64,000 nt of DNA from Treponema sp. (GCA_024400915.1 JAKSLX010000015.1:10368-74367), one strand, 5' to 3'. Positions 41,886-49,959 are shown, numbered from the stretch's first letter. The notes: generated by a model not told the origin, from the letters alone. Numbers and translations are program-made.

Positions 41886-42755
41886 ATGGAACATATGGAA
41901 CAGATAAAAAGTCTCGTAGGTGAAACCATAACGGAAAGCAACCTTAAAAATGTGGACTGCTATGTCTATGACAAATTTGCGCTTTTCATACAGGCAGCAG
42001 GTTTCTGTGAATTTGCCATCAAGAAAAACCACACCCATCCATCCTACATGATCATAATTGAATTCGGAACAGATGATTTTCTTATTCCGCCTAGAATTGA
42101 ACTTAAGAAAAACTACTATCTTGCATCCATACTTTCACCGGACATTCCCCACGAAGACAAGGGAGCAGAATTTCCAAACTATTACACCATCATGATAGAC
42201 AAAGATTATTTTGAAAGCCAGTTCTCAATGTACCAGAAGGAAATTCCGCGATATGTTGGAGAACAGTTTCTGATCTGTCACGACGTACTCAAGATGCTTC
42301 ATCTTTTTGCATTTGAATCTTCAAAGAACATGAAGAATTCCGAGGTCACCCTTGAATGCCAGACAAAGCTTTTGACCCACTGGATAATCCGCAGCCTACT
42401 TGGAGAGAACTATGACATGCGCTCCGTTTCCACAAATGAAAGAATCGGAAGGGTGCAGACGTACATCGAGCTTCATTGTGGAGAGGATCTTACTGTTGCC
42501 CATCTTGCACAGAACGCCAACATGTCCGTCTCAAATTTCAACAGGCTTTTTACAAAGGAAGTCGGAACTTCTCCAAAGAACTATCTTACCTCTGTTCGAT
42601 TGAACAAATCACTGAAGCTTCTCAGGAGAAATGATTTTTCAGTTTCCGAAATCGCCGTACAATGCGGTTTTTCATCCCTTTCCCATTTTTCCGCCGCTTT
42701 CAAAAAAGTCTATGAAATGAGTCCAAGCGACTACAGGGAACACTACCTAAAATAG
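41886..42755 (+). CDS. AraC-family transcriptional regulator
   Basis: 289 residues. The N-terminal ~170 residues are a cupin-like sensing region (THPSYMIIIEFGTDDF). The C-terminal ~100 residues hold two helix-turn-helix motifs: LTVAHLAQNANMSVSNFNRL and FSVSEIAVQCGFSSLSHFSA, ending AFKKVYEMSPSDYREHY, the AraC/XylS signature. The ligand is unknown. Downstream partner of the EamA transporter gene and upstream of the flavin-type oxidase gene, so it may control one of them. Confidence 0.88.
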   Translation: MEHMEQIKSLVGETITESNLKNVDCYVYDKFALFIQAAGFCEFAIKKNHTHPSYMIIIEFGTDDFLIPPRIELKKNYYLASILSPDIPHEDKGAEFPNYYTIMIDKDYFESQFSMYQKEIPRYVGEQFLICHDVLKMLHLFAFESSKNMKNSEVTLECQTKLLTHWIIRSLLGENYDMRSVSTNERIGRVQTYIELHCGEDLTVAHLAQNANMSVSNFNRLFTKEVGTSPKNYLTSVRLNKSLKLLRRNDFSVSEIAVQCGFSSLSHFSAAFKKVYEMSPSDYREHYLK

Positions 42756-42842
42756 CAAATTCTTGAGCGATTTTTAAAAGCCTTGATTCTGAATATGAGT
42801 ATCATGTATCCAGTTAAATCATTTATTTAGGAGGCTCTTTTT

Positions 42843-43268
42843 ATGACAAAGGAAGAATTGTTTAAGATGATGAATGAAAATCCTGTGATGCATCTTGCCA
42901 CAGTGGATGAGAACGGATTCCCTCGTGTCCGCGGAATCCTCATGTTCAAGGCATGCGAAGACGGAATCATTTTCCACACGGGAACTTTCAAGGAACTTTA
43001 CAAGCAGCTTATGGCAAATCCAAATGCTGAGCTTTGTTTCCAGTGCAAGGGAACTCAGGTCCGCGTTGAAGGAAAATTTGAACTCGATGAAAGCGATGAG
43101 ATTTTTGAGGAAATCTACAACCACCCGTCACGCGCATTTATCAGGCAGTGGGGAAAATCAAAGGAAGAAGTAAAGGACTTCCTCAAGATATTCAGGCTTA
43201 AGAACGGCAGGGCCCACACCTGGTCCATGGCAGACAACTTCAAGCCTAAAGAATACATTGATCTTTAA
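42843..43268 (+). CDS. pyridoxamine 5'-phosphate oxidase-like FMN-binding protein
   Basis: 141 residues of the split beta-barrel flavin-binding family. FKMMNENPVMHLATVDENGF is the usual N-terminal strand, PRVRGILMFKAC and IIFHTGTFKELYKQL follow, then AELCFQCKGTQVRVEGKFEL. It probably binds FMN, F420 or haem; such stand-alone proteins are seldom true pdxH. A GGAGG ribosome-binding site precedes the ATG. The reaction cannot be told. Confidence 0.8.
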   Translation: MTKEELFKMMNENPVMHLATVDENGFPRVRGILMFKACEDGIIFHTGTFKELYKQLMANPNAELCFQCKGTQVRVEGKFELDESDEIFEEIYNHPSRAFIRQWGKSKEEVKDFLKIFRLKNGRAHTWSMADNFKPKEYIDL

Positions 43269-43318
43269 TCAATTTTGGAAAGTTCTATTAAAGAATAAAG
43301 TAAATTAAAGATGAATTA

Positions 43319-43460
43319 TATGAAAACCGAGAAGGAAGGAAGAGGCCAGCAAAAACATTCAAAGCCCTGAAAGATAGTTTCCTTGCAGGGCTTTGCATGT
43401 AGCGACGATATCTAGCGGTTTTGCTGGACTCGTACTGACTGGTAGGTTTTCATATTTTTC
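43319..43460 (+). ncRNA. candidate structured RNA with three nested helices
   Basis: Closing stem ATATGAAAACC (43319-43329) with GGTTTTCATAT (43445-43455), 11 bp, then TTTTT. Middle stem CCAGCAAAA (43347-43355) with TTTTGCTGG (43419-43427), 9 bp. Apical stem CAAAGCCCTG (43361-43370) with CAGGGCTTTG (43386-43395), 10 bp, 15-nt loop. A symmetrical 17/17-nt internal loop separates the first two stems, with a purine-rich 5' side. The rod-with-bubble shape recalls 6S RNA, but I cannot assign it. Confidence 0.55.
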
Positions 43461-43472
43461 TATGTTATGTTT

Positions 43473-44054
43473 TTACTTTATGACTACATAAATGCTTTCA
43501 ATAATTTTATCCGCAGTTGTAAGGTTTTCCCTGCTTCCTGAAAATTCAAGCTTTATTTCTTTTTCAGTTCCATCCGGAATTATTTCACCTGCGTAAAGAA
43601 CTGCTGGCTGTCCGTCTACACCGGAATTCTGTTTTGTATAGAATTCATTGTAATCAAAACTCTGGTTTGCCTGACATTTGAATACATATGTCTTTCCTTT
43701 TTCAAAGGTCAGATCCTTTTCAATTACCATGCCTTTTTTTGGTGTGGCGCTTGTTGTGGCATCAAGATCAGCTTTTGAAATTTTTTCTGCAGGATCCTGT
43801 CCTTTTGCCTTGTACCAGTCAGGCAAAGATTCCGGTCTTCCGTCTTTTGGCGAACCGATCCATTTGTTTCCCGAAGTCTTCTTTGTTACAAACAATGTGT
43901 CAACGTATGTCCCGTCTGATTCCTCAATCCATACTGCAATCTGTGGTGCGCGGTTTGAATATGCCTCACCCGGATTTACTGCAACCGAAATTTTTTCCGC
44001 CCATATAAAGGCGGCGGCGGCACTCAATAAAAACGATGCAAAAAATTTCTTCAT
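43473..44054 (-). CDS. secreted DUF2271-like protein
   Basis: 193 residues with a signal peptide (FFASFLLSAAAAFIWAEK). PQIAVWIEESDGTYVDTLFV is the DUF2271 start, and LPDWYK, with the later GKTYVFKCQANQSFDYNEFY, also fits. In other bacteria this domain is found beside periplasmic flavin-transfer and PepSY proteins, which suggests a link to extracytoplasmic redox or metal chemistry; the role is not known. Last gene of tetR - flavoprotein - outer membrane protein - DUF2271 (18-bp gap). Confidence 0.7.
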   Translation of the reverse strand: MKKFFASFLLSAAAAFIWAEKISVAVNPGEAYSNRAPQIAVWIEESDGTYVDTLFVTKKTSGNKWIGSPKDGRPESLPDWYKAKGQDPAEKISKADLDATTSATPKKGMVIEKDLTFEKGKTYVFKCQANQSFDYNEFYTKQNSGVDGQPAVLYAGEIIPDGTEKEIKLEFSGSRENLTTADKIIESIYVVIK

Positions 44055-44072
44055 TTTATTCCTCTCAAAATT

Positions 44073-45044
44073 CTAGAATTTATGTGTATAGCTGAAACCC
44101 ACTCTCTGGAAATACCATTCGTGTCCGCTATAGTTCATAAGCGGTTCGTATTTGCTTTCTCCATCATCATGGTATTTTGAAAATTCCTCATAGCTTCTTC
44201 TTGTACGGAATTCAACAAGACCAAAGAGGGAATCCTTTTCCGTGAACTGAACGCTGAATACTCCCGCAAGGGAATAGGTCTTGTAGTCTATCTTATATTT
44301 TCTGTACTGAACATCAATGTTTTTGAATAGATATCCATCCACATTGAACTTTATTCCCACAAGATTCAGCTTGTAAGGCATCTGATATCCAAGAATGTAA
44401 TTCTGTGAAATTCCAGCACCTGCTTTTTTCCCCGGTGTTGTTTCCCACTGGAAGAGCTCATCATCATCGTCTGCTCCGGCAAGGGCAGAATAATTGAATT
44501 CGCATGAAGCTACTGCGACTACATGATGCCAGTCTCCAGGCCACACCGCCGCAAGGTCAAACATGACTGTAGGACATGCCCAGAATTTGTAGAAGTAAGT
44601 TCCGAATGCATCCTGCTGTTTGTATTCAGCTTCTTCTTTGTCGTAACAGGACATGCTTTTGATTCCAAGGATTTCCCATCCAGTTCCGATTTCAGCACCT
44701 GCGGAAAGATTGAGGAATGCAACTGGCGTGTAGGAAACACTGAATTTTGGTGTCAATGACACAGGGGTCAATGCAAGTGCACCCTCAAAGGAAATTTTGT
44801 TTCCTTCAGTAAGAAAATTGTTTCCCGGTGTAGGAATCGTGTAGACAGCCTTTAAGGTTTCCCTTGCTTCAACTCCTGAATATGGACCTGTTACCGGTGC
44901 AAAGTGTGTTCCGCCTGATACCACATCCGATTTTGGATAGTAGCCGAAATCCGTCACCGAATAAAAATCAAATGTGTTTTCAGCAGCCACGCTGAATGTG
45001 ATTACCGTACAAAGTATGGAGAAAAGCAATTTTGTTTTTTTCAT
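44073..45044 (-). CDS. probable outer-membrane beta-barrel protein
   Basis: 323 residues. A signal peptide (LLFSILCTVITFSVAAEN) is followed by alternating hydrophobic/hydrophilic strands rich in Tyr, Phe and Trp, and the chain ends in Phe (YTHKF), as outer-membrane barrels do. No specific family is recognised. It overlaps the flavoprotein gene upstream by 4 bases and sits in the TetR-controlled operon, so it may be a pore or receptor for the compound that the operon responds to. Confidence 0.6.
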   Translation of the reverse strand: MKKTKLLFSILCTVITFSVAAENTFDFYSVTDFGYYPKSDVVSGGTHFAPVTGPYSGVEARETLKAVYTIPTPGNNFLTEGNKISFEGALALTPVSLTPKFSVSYTPVAFLNLSAGAEIGTGWEILGIKSMSCYDKEEAEYKQQDAFGTYFYKFWACPTVMFDLAAVWPGDWHHVVAVASCEFNYSALAGADDDDELFQWETTPGKKAGAGISQNYILGYQMPYKLNLVGIKFNVDGYLFKNIDVQYRKYKIDYKTYSLAGVFSVQFTEKDSLFGLVEFRTRRSYEEFSKYHDDGESKYEPLMNYSGHEWYFQRVGFSYTHKF

Positions 45045-45628
45045 TTTATGCTCCTTTGAAATTCAATTTTTTTTAATTTTCTGTTCAGTCTATTGCACCT
45101 GGCAAATTCTCTTTCTGTAAGCTCCCGGGATTTTTTTGTTCCAGCTTTCTGTATTACTCCGATGCATTTAAATCCTGCATATTTAGTTATCTCCCTGATT
45201 TCCCTTACAACTCCTGAACTTTGTTTTGCCAGAAGATTGAAAGGGTAGGGGGTTGTGCATGCAGTTGCTATGATGCATTTTTTTCCTTTGTTAAGCGGAA
45301 CTGGAATTCCGCTTTTGCTTTCCGACATCATGGCATAGACAATTCTGTCAAAAAGCATTTTTAATTTTCCGCTCATGTTTGCCCAGTAGCATGGTGAACC
45401 GATGACCACAACATCTGCTGCCTTTATTTTTTCTGCAATGACGTGTGCATCATCCTTTTCAAGAATGCAGTTTCCTTTTGATCTGCAGGACATGCATCCG
45501 TGGCACCAGTCGAAATTCAACTGGTGTACATCCACGAAATCACAGTCGGTTCCGTCTGTAATTTCTCTTAAAATTTTTTCAATGGTGCCGTTTTTTCTTG
45601 GGCTTCCGTTAAGCACCAGAACTTTCAT
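45041..45628 (-). CDS. NAD(P)H-dependent FMN reductase-type flavoprotein
   Basis: 195 residues. MKVLVLNGSPRKNGTIEKIL is the FMN phosphate-binding start of the flavodoxin-like/iron-sulfur flavoprotein family, CHGCMSCRSKGNCIL supplies a Cys cluster, and VVIGSPCYWANMSGKLKMLFDR is the conserved second flavin loop. It probably reduces a small molecule or metal with NAD(P)H. It overlaps both tetR (upstream) and the barrel gene (downstream) by 4 bases. Another member is at 49960. Confidence 0.85.
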   Translation of the reverse strand: MKVLVLNGSPRKNGTIEKILREITDGTDCDFVDVHQLNFDWCHGCMSCRSKGNCILEKDDAHVIAEKIKAADVVVIGSPCYWANMSGKLKMLFDRIVYAMMSESKSGIPVPLNKGKKCIIATACTTPYPFNLLAKQSSGVVREIREITKYAGFKCIGVIQKAGTKKSRELTEREFARCNRLNRKLKKIEFQRSIK

Positions 45629-46218
45629 AATTTTTCTCCAATAAGAGTTGATACCATCATTTCAATAAACCTGTCTGTGAAAGCAACACCTTCGTTCCAG
45701 AAATCAGGATCCGCTCTTTTTGTAATGATGGATTCAATGCATCCCCACATTCCGGAAATTATTATTCCCGTATCAAGGTGAATGTCGTTGCCTTTGTAAA
45801 TTCCCTTGTCCTTACATTCTGCAAGGAGATTTTCTCCCATCCTGTTGCAGACATAAAAATTCATGATGTCCTCATCTCCGATATTTTCTTCCAGCTTTGA
45901 AAAAATAAGCACTGCAACCTTTGGTTTTTCAAAGCACCAGTCTCTGTAAACTTTCAGAGATGTTCTGATTTTTTCAACAGGATCTTCCACATCTTTTAGG
46001 GAAGACTTCATTCTCTCCGTAAGTTCTGCCAGGCAGGAAAGGGAAATCTTCATGAAAAGTTCATTCTTGTCCCTGTAGTAGTTGTAGATTGATGTTGCAC
46101 TTACGCTACATTTTTTTGCAACGTCGCGCATTCCGATTTCTGCAGGCTCTTTTTCCATGAGCAGTTCGATGGCTGCAAGGAGAATCTGGTTTTCAAGTTC
46201 TTTGTTTGGTAATCTCAT
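45625..46218 (-). CDS. TetR-family transcriptional regulator
   Basis: 197 residues. The N-terminal helix-turn-helix reads EIGMRDVAKKCSVSATSIYN, then YYRDKNELFMKI. The C-terminal ligand domain is unremarkable. It is the first gene of its own operon, and a 25-bp palindrome lies exactly at its start codon and -10 box, which points to self-repression relieved by an unknown ligand. Confidence 0.88.
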   Translation of the reverse strand: MRLPNKELENQILLAAIELLMEKEPAEIGMRDVAKKCSVSATSIYNYYRDKNELFMKISLSCLAELTERMKSSLKDVEDPVEKIRTSLKVYRDWCFEKPKVAVLIFSKLEENIGDEDIMNFYVCNRMGENLLAECKDKGIYKGNDIHLDTGIIISGMWGCIESIITKRADPDFWNEGVAFTDRFIEMMVSTLIGEKL

Positions 46219-46256
46219 AACAAGGTTAACTTAACATTGTTAATTTATAATGTCAA
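46218..46256 (-). promoter_or_regulatory. tetR operon promoter and operator
   Basis: TTGACA (46256-46251), 17-base spacer, TAAGTT (46233-46228), 9 bases to the ATG. The operator is a 25-bp palindrome at 46218-46242 with half-sites TAACAAnGTTAA and TTAACnTTGTTA around the centre at 46230. Binding would block the -10 box and the start region. Confidence 0.75.
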
Positions 46257-46275
46257 TACACTCTTTAGATAATAA

Positions 46276-46373
46276 AAAAATCAGCTCCCACTGGGAACTG
46301 TGTCAAATCCACTCCAGTGCGCCCTTCGGTTGCAAGTCGTGTTTTGACACAAACCCCAGTTCCGCTGATTTTT
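46276..46373. terminator. large nested hairpin carrying repeat R3
   Basis: Three nested stems: AAAAATCAGC/GCTGATTTTT (46276-46285/46364-46373), GGAACTG/CAGTTCC (46294-46300/46357-46363) and TGTCAAA/TTTGACA (46301-46307/46343-46349). The loop holds CGCCCTTCGGTTGCAAGT (46320-46337), recurring at 46423-46440. T runs at both ends allow termination in either direction, but neither neighbouring gene ends here. Confidence 0.55.
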
Positions 46374-46512
46374 GTTGTTCTTAATGTTTATTGACATTAT
46401 AAAATTTTGGATGGGGAAAATGCGCCCTACGGTTGCAAGTTGAAATTTGTGTGGTGGGGTAGGGGAGTTTTTAGCGGTGGTTTAATTTCCTGCAATGTTG
46501 TATTGTTTTCCC

Positions 46513-47160
46513 ATGATTAAAGGTTTTGTTTTTGATATGGACGGTGTTCTTCTGGACACGGAATCGGTTTGCGATCGAACATGGGAACTTGCTGCAAAGG
46601 ATTTTGGTTTGGATCCTAAAGATGCCATGAGGATCATTTCTCTTTGCCGTGGTACGAACAAGAAAACCAGCCGCGAAATAATTCTTCGTGAAGTTGGTGC
46701 TGGTTTTGATGTGGATTCTTACATGGCAGCCACATCAAGTTATTTTAAGAAGATTGAGGCTGAGGAAGGTATTGCGACAAAACCGCATGCAATGGAATGC
46801 CTTTCTTATCTCAAGGAAAAAGGTTATAGGCTGGCCCTTGCTTCCTCTACAAGGCAGGTTGTTGTGGAGAAGCAGTTAAAGGATGCTGGTCTTTATGATT
46901 ATTTTGAATATCTCATCTGCGGAGACATGGTGACAAACAGCAAACCTGATCCTGAAATTTATGCCACCGCTGTAAATCATCTTGGACTTGAACCTTCAGA
47001 ATGTGCAGCCGTTGAGGATAGTCTCAATGGTCTAAGAAGTGCAAAGGGGGCAGGTCTTGTTACCATAATGGTTCCTGATAGGGTAGGGCCAAATGAGGAT
47101 ACAGGAAAAGTTACAGATTTTGTTTTTGATTCCTTAAAAGGAATAATTGAAAATTTCTAG
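46513..47160 (+). CDS. HAD-IA family phosphatase/phosphomutase
   Basis: 215 residues from the ATG at 46513 (an upstream ATG at 46495 lacks support). GFVFDMDGVLLDTESV is motif I with the catalytic Asp pair and the extra Asp-Thr of beta-phosphoglucomutase-like members, LALASSTRQ is motif II, and SKPDPEIYATAVNHLGL with AAVEDSLNGLRSA are motifs III and IV. A phosphosugar phosphatase or beta-phosphoglucomutase is likely. It is monocistronic with a terminator at 47181. A TATTGT box lies 6 bases before the ATG, with a weak -35. Confidence 0.85.
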   Translation: MIKGFVFDMDGVLLDTESVCDRTWELAAKDFGLDPKDAMRIISLCRGTNKKTSREIILREVGAGFDVDSYMAATSSYFKKIEAEEGIATKPHAMECLSYLKEKGYRLALASSTRQVVVEKQLKDAGLYDYFEYLICGDMVTNSKPDPEIYATAVNHLGLEPSECAAVEDSLNGLRSAKGAGLVTIMVPDRVGPNEDTGKVTDFVFDSLKGIIENF

Positions 47161-47180
47161 ATGACGAATTCCTATTGGTA

Positions 47181-47213
47181 AAGCTGGCAGTATTTTTCTG
47201 CTGGCTTTTTTAT
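47181..47213 (+). terminator. terminator after the HAD gene
   Basis: AAGCTGGCAG (47181-47190) pairs with CTGCTGGCTT (47198-47207) using two G-T pairs, then a T run. Confidence 0.7.
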
Positions 47214-47364
47214 TTTGGCTATGTCTGAGAAACTCTTGCTACATGTTATGTGGTGGTTGAATCGGAGTTGCAACATTATTTTCCGTACATAGCCTTTTAT
47301 TTTGATACTGTCTTGAATTCATGAATTCCATATATAAATTTTCTAAATTTATGAATAGTGAATT

Positions 47365-47380
47365 TGTTTCATGTGAAACA
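47365..47380. promoter_or_regulatory. parS-like site 1
   Basis: TGTTTCATGTGAAACA: one mismatch from the ParB-binding consensus TGTTTCACGTGAAACA. Confidence 0.75.
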
Positions 47381-47700
47381 TTTGAATTCTACACCACTTA
47401 TCCACAGTATGAATTCTGTGATTTTATGTATCTAACTCTATATATTATATAGGCTTGCACGTGGTGGAAAGTTCTTTTTATCACGTTTTTCACCTAGTTT
47501 TCCACATTTTTGCGATAAATCTCTGTATAAAAGGTGGATTTTGCCTTTGGTTCTTACGCTTCACCCATACTACTTGCTGTGATTTCGTGTCGAAGAAGTT
47601 GTATTGAGTCTCGGGAAAAACTACATACCTTGCTTCTCTGTGGCGAGGTTGTTTGTTGAATCTTATTTATGATGCTCTGATTTATAATTATTGTTGAAAT

Positions 47701-47716
47701 TGTTTCACATGAAACA
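47701..47716. promoter_or_regulatory. parS-like site 2
   Basis: TGTTTCACATGAAACA, one mismatch from the ParB-binding consensus. Confidence 0.75.
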
Positions 47717-47748
47717 TCTTCTTTTCTTTGTCTCTGTGGTGTTAAGAA

Positions 47749-47764
47749 TGTTTCATGTGAAACA
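47749..47764. promoter_or_regulatory. parS-like site 3
   Basis: TGTTTCATGTGAAACA, one mismatch from the consensus and 32 bases from site 2. Confidence 0.75.
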
Positions 47765-48099
47765 ATTTAAAAGTTTTCGTCATGGTTTTGAATAATGTTT
47801 GAGTGAGCATAAGGCTAAGTCTTTGACTGTTGAAAGCTAATATAGATAGGATTCGACTCCCTGAGTTTTGTCATTATCGGGCTCTGATAATCAATTTTTT
47901 GAAGGTTATGTCTGTAGAAAGTGTTGCTGTATTATATGTGGTGGTTGAGTCTCTCGAAACTACGTTGCCAAGTCCAATTGGCGCCGCAACACTATTTCCG
48001 TATATCGCCTTTTTAAATAAGGGTTTACGCAAATGGATTCCCGTGTCTAGCACGAGAATGACACCTTTTTCAGTGGACTCAATTTTCATAGGTAAGTTT

Positions 48100-48115
48100 T
48101 GTTTCACGTGAAACG
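48100..48115. promoter_or_regulatory. parS-like site 4
   Basis: TGTTTCACGTGAAACG, full core with one terminal mismatch. Confidence 0.8.
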
Positions 48116-48278
48116 AATCTTACGATTACTGTATGGAATAAGCAGCAATTATCGGGTGTGGGTTGCTTGTTGCTGTAAATATTCCGAAATATATGGCTTT
48201 CTTGTTTCTTGAGATTTATAAAATATTATACATGGCGGAAGTGTAAGTGAACGATATAAATCTCGGCTTATTTGAATT

Positions 48279-48294
48279 TGTTTCACGTGAAACA
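48279..48294. promoter_or_regulatory. parS site 5, exact consensus
   Basis: TGTTTCACGTGAAACA, exact. It directly abuts the T-run side of the argA terminator. Confidence 0.88.
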
Positions 48295-48369
48295 AAAAAA
48301 GGTCTGACAGGTAAGCATCTTACATCATTCTGAAACGGATTCAGAGGATCTTGTCTTACTTGTCAGACC
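48294..48369 (-). terminator. argA terminator with repeat R2 in its loop
   Basis: On the minus strand GGTCTGACAAGTAAG (48369-48355) pairs with CTTACCTGTCAGACC (48315-48301), then seven T. The 39-base loop contains a repeat R2 copy (48325-48350). Confidence 0.85.
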
Positions 48370-48394
48370 TTTTCTGTTGATTTGGCTATAAGTG

Positions 48395-49789
48395 TTAGAT
48401 TTTATATCTAAGTACCTTAGAACCTCTTTCTGGAGACCATTTTTCTTTTCTCTGCTGTGGTAGGGTTGAAATTTCTGATGGCGTAAAGCCAAGGTTTTCA
48501 AACCAGTCCGATGTCTGTGTTGTAAGAAGGAACAGTCCAGTGGCTTTCTTTTCTTTTGCCTGTTTCACGAGAAACTTTATCATCTTTGGACCGATGCCGA
48601 TGTTTGAGCAGGTTTTGTCCACGGCTACAGCTGCGATTTCCATTTGGCCGTCTGGGTATGGTACCAAAGCAGCACAGGCACGGATTGCACCGTCAAGTTC
48701 ATATACAATGTAGTTCTGATACTGGTTGTCCAGCTGTTCCTTTGTTCTTTGAAGGAGTATTCCCTGGTTTACAAAAGGTTGCATGAGGGTGATGACTTCA
48801 GAAATGTCGTCTCTTGTCATGGCCCTGATCTTTCCGTAGTTGTTGGTGTAGATCATGGTGCCAGATCCCAGGTCGCTGAAGATTTCACATGGAACAGTTC
48901 CGTCGATGGATCCGTTGATTATGTGTACACGGTCAACTCCTTCGTTGCAGGCTGTCTTGGCAAGTTTCAGCAAAGTGAAGATTGTTTCACGTGAAACATC
49001 CTTATTTTCTTCAGAAACTACCAAAGGTTCGGTAGAATTTCCCTGAATTTTCTCGGAATTTAACAATGCTTTGTTTGTTTCAATAAATTGGTCAACTTCT
49101 TCAATATTCATTGCAGGAACAGTTCCTTCTGATGAAGTTCCGATGTTTTCTGGGATTGTAAAGCTGGCGGTAGAAATTTCTGCATCTGACACCATGTAGA
49201 AAAGCTTGTCTGCCTTAAGGTGGATGGCAATCTGCTGACTCAACTGTACTGATGAAATGTTGTATGGTTTACCCGCTGCACTCCAACCGATGCAAGGGAA
49301 GATAGGGATGAAGCCGTTGTCAAGAATCGTCTTTACGGCATCAATCTGAAGCTTGTCGATCTCTCCGCTGGTACCATAGTCAAATCCGTCTATGACACCT
49401 TTGCTTCTTGCGCGAACCCAGTTTCCTATTACCGATGTGACTTTTTCTCCTGCAAAGGAAGTCATGATCTGGTTAGAAACATCAAAGGCCGCCATCTTGA
49501 TTAATGGCATTGCTTCTGGTGGAGTGATGCGGCAGTTGTCATGGAATGTCCATTCAATGTTCGCCTCTGTTAAAATCTCGTTGATTCTCTTTGCGGCTCC
49601 AGGAACAAGAATGACCTTGAGTCCTGCTTCGTGGATCAGGCATAGGTCGCGGATGTGGCTTGAAAAATTCGGGCTGTCCAGAAGCCTGTCGTCAAGATAA
49701 ACGACAACAACGGCATTCTTGAATTTTTTTATGTAGCGGATTACATCGCGGATTCTGTCCGCCTTTTCGTGGATCAAAACTTCATTCAT
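48395..49789 (-). CDS. argA: N-acetylglutamate synthase (kinase-like + GNAT)
   Basis: 464 residues. Residues ~15-290 form an amino-acid-kinase fold (AVVVVYLDDRLLDSPNF, LKVILVPGAAKRINEIL, NGFIPIFPCIGWSAAGKPYN in part), with no catalytic need for phosphorylation. A GNAT acetyltransferase domain covers ~320-464 (IRAMTRDDISEVITLMQPF, MEIAAVAVDKTCSNIGIG, LTTQTSDWFENLGF). This is the classical ArgA architecture, the first step of arginine synthesis. The 70-residue inter-domain insert contains DVSRETI, encoded by an exact parS site. A -10-like GATACT lies 8 bases before the ATG. Divergent from the flavoprotein gene at 49960. Confidence 0.9.
   Translation of the reverse strand: MNEVLIHEKADRIRDVIRYIKKFKNAVVVVYLDDRLLDSPNFSSHIRDLCLIHEAGLKVILVPGAAKRINEILTEANIEWTFHDNCRITPPEAMPLIKMAAFDVSNQIMTSFAGEKVTSVIGNWVRARSKGVIDGFDYGTSGEIDKLQIDAVKTILDNGFIPIFPCIGWSAAGKPYNISSVQLSQQIAIHLKADKLFYMVSDAEISTASFTIPENIGTSSEGTVPAMNIEEVDQFIETNKALLNSEKIQGNSTEPLVVSEENKDVSRETIFTLLKLAKTACNEGVDRVHIINGSIDGTVPCEIFSDLGSGTMIYTNNYGKIRAMTRDDISEVITLMQPFVNQGILLQRTKEQLDNQYQNYIVYELDGAIRACAALVPYPDGQMEIAAVAVDKTCSNIGIGPKMIKFLVKQAKEKKATGLFLLTTQTSDWFENLGFTPSEISTLPQQRKEKWSPERGSKVLRYKI
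48561..48576. promoter_or_regulatory. weak parS-like site 7 inside argA
   Basis: TGTTTCACGAGAAACT, two mismatches from the consensus, in the GNAT-domain coding sequence. It may be chance. Confidence 0.4.
48983..48998. promoter_or_regulatory. parS site 6, exact consensus, inside argA
   Basis: TGTTTCACGTGAAACA, exact, coding for V-S-R-E-T in ArgA. Confidence 0.85.
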
Positions 49790-49831
49790 AAGAAAAAAGT
49801 ATCACTATGCAAGGTAAAATTCAATGAAAGT

Positions 49832-49868
49832 TTCATTATGACAAAAATCAAGAAAATGTCATAATGAA
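49832..49868. promoter_or_regulatory. inverted repeat upstream of argA, candidate operator
   Basis: TTCATTATGACA (49832-49843) and TGTCATAATGAA (49857-49868) are a perfect 12-bp inverted repeat with a 13-base gap. It lies just upstream of the likely argA -35 (49819-49824) and matches the site upstream of nfnA in half-site and spacing. Confidence 0.55.
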
Positions 49869-49959
49869 CATGCTGGCAATTTTCTTAAAATAAACTGAAA
49901 ATAGAATTTTACAAAGTCTATAAAGAAAATTATAATGGGTTCAAAAAAGAGGGGAAAAA

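Larger units (their letters stand above)
47214..48278. other. gene-free region with parS sites, repeats and two DnaA boxes
   Basis: No convincing coding sequence. It holds four parS-like palindromes (listed separately), DnaA boxes TTATCCACA (47398-47406) and TTTTCCACA (47498-47506) flanking an AT-rich palindromic stretch (47437-47452), and two copies of a ~100-bp repeat (R4 with R1 inside) at about 47219-47300 and 47907-48016. A 93-codon frame at 47830-48111 is only repeat and parS sequence. Confidence 0.7.

Noticed and set aside
43319..43460. Candidate RNA as SRP RNA
   Set aside because: The stretch GAAGGAAGGAAGAGG recalls the SRP GGAAG element, but the conserved tetraloop and symmetric-loop context are missing.
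47398..47506. DnaA boxes near parS site 1 as the main origin
   Set aside because: Only two boxes, no trio run, and gene orientation flips at dnaA/gyrB instead.
47830..48111. 93-codon frame in the parS region
   Set aside because: It consists of repeat R4/R1 and a parS palindrome, has no ribosome-binding site, and the protein shows no recognisable domain.
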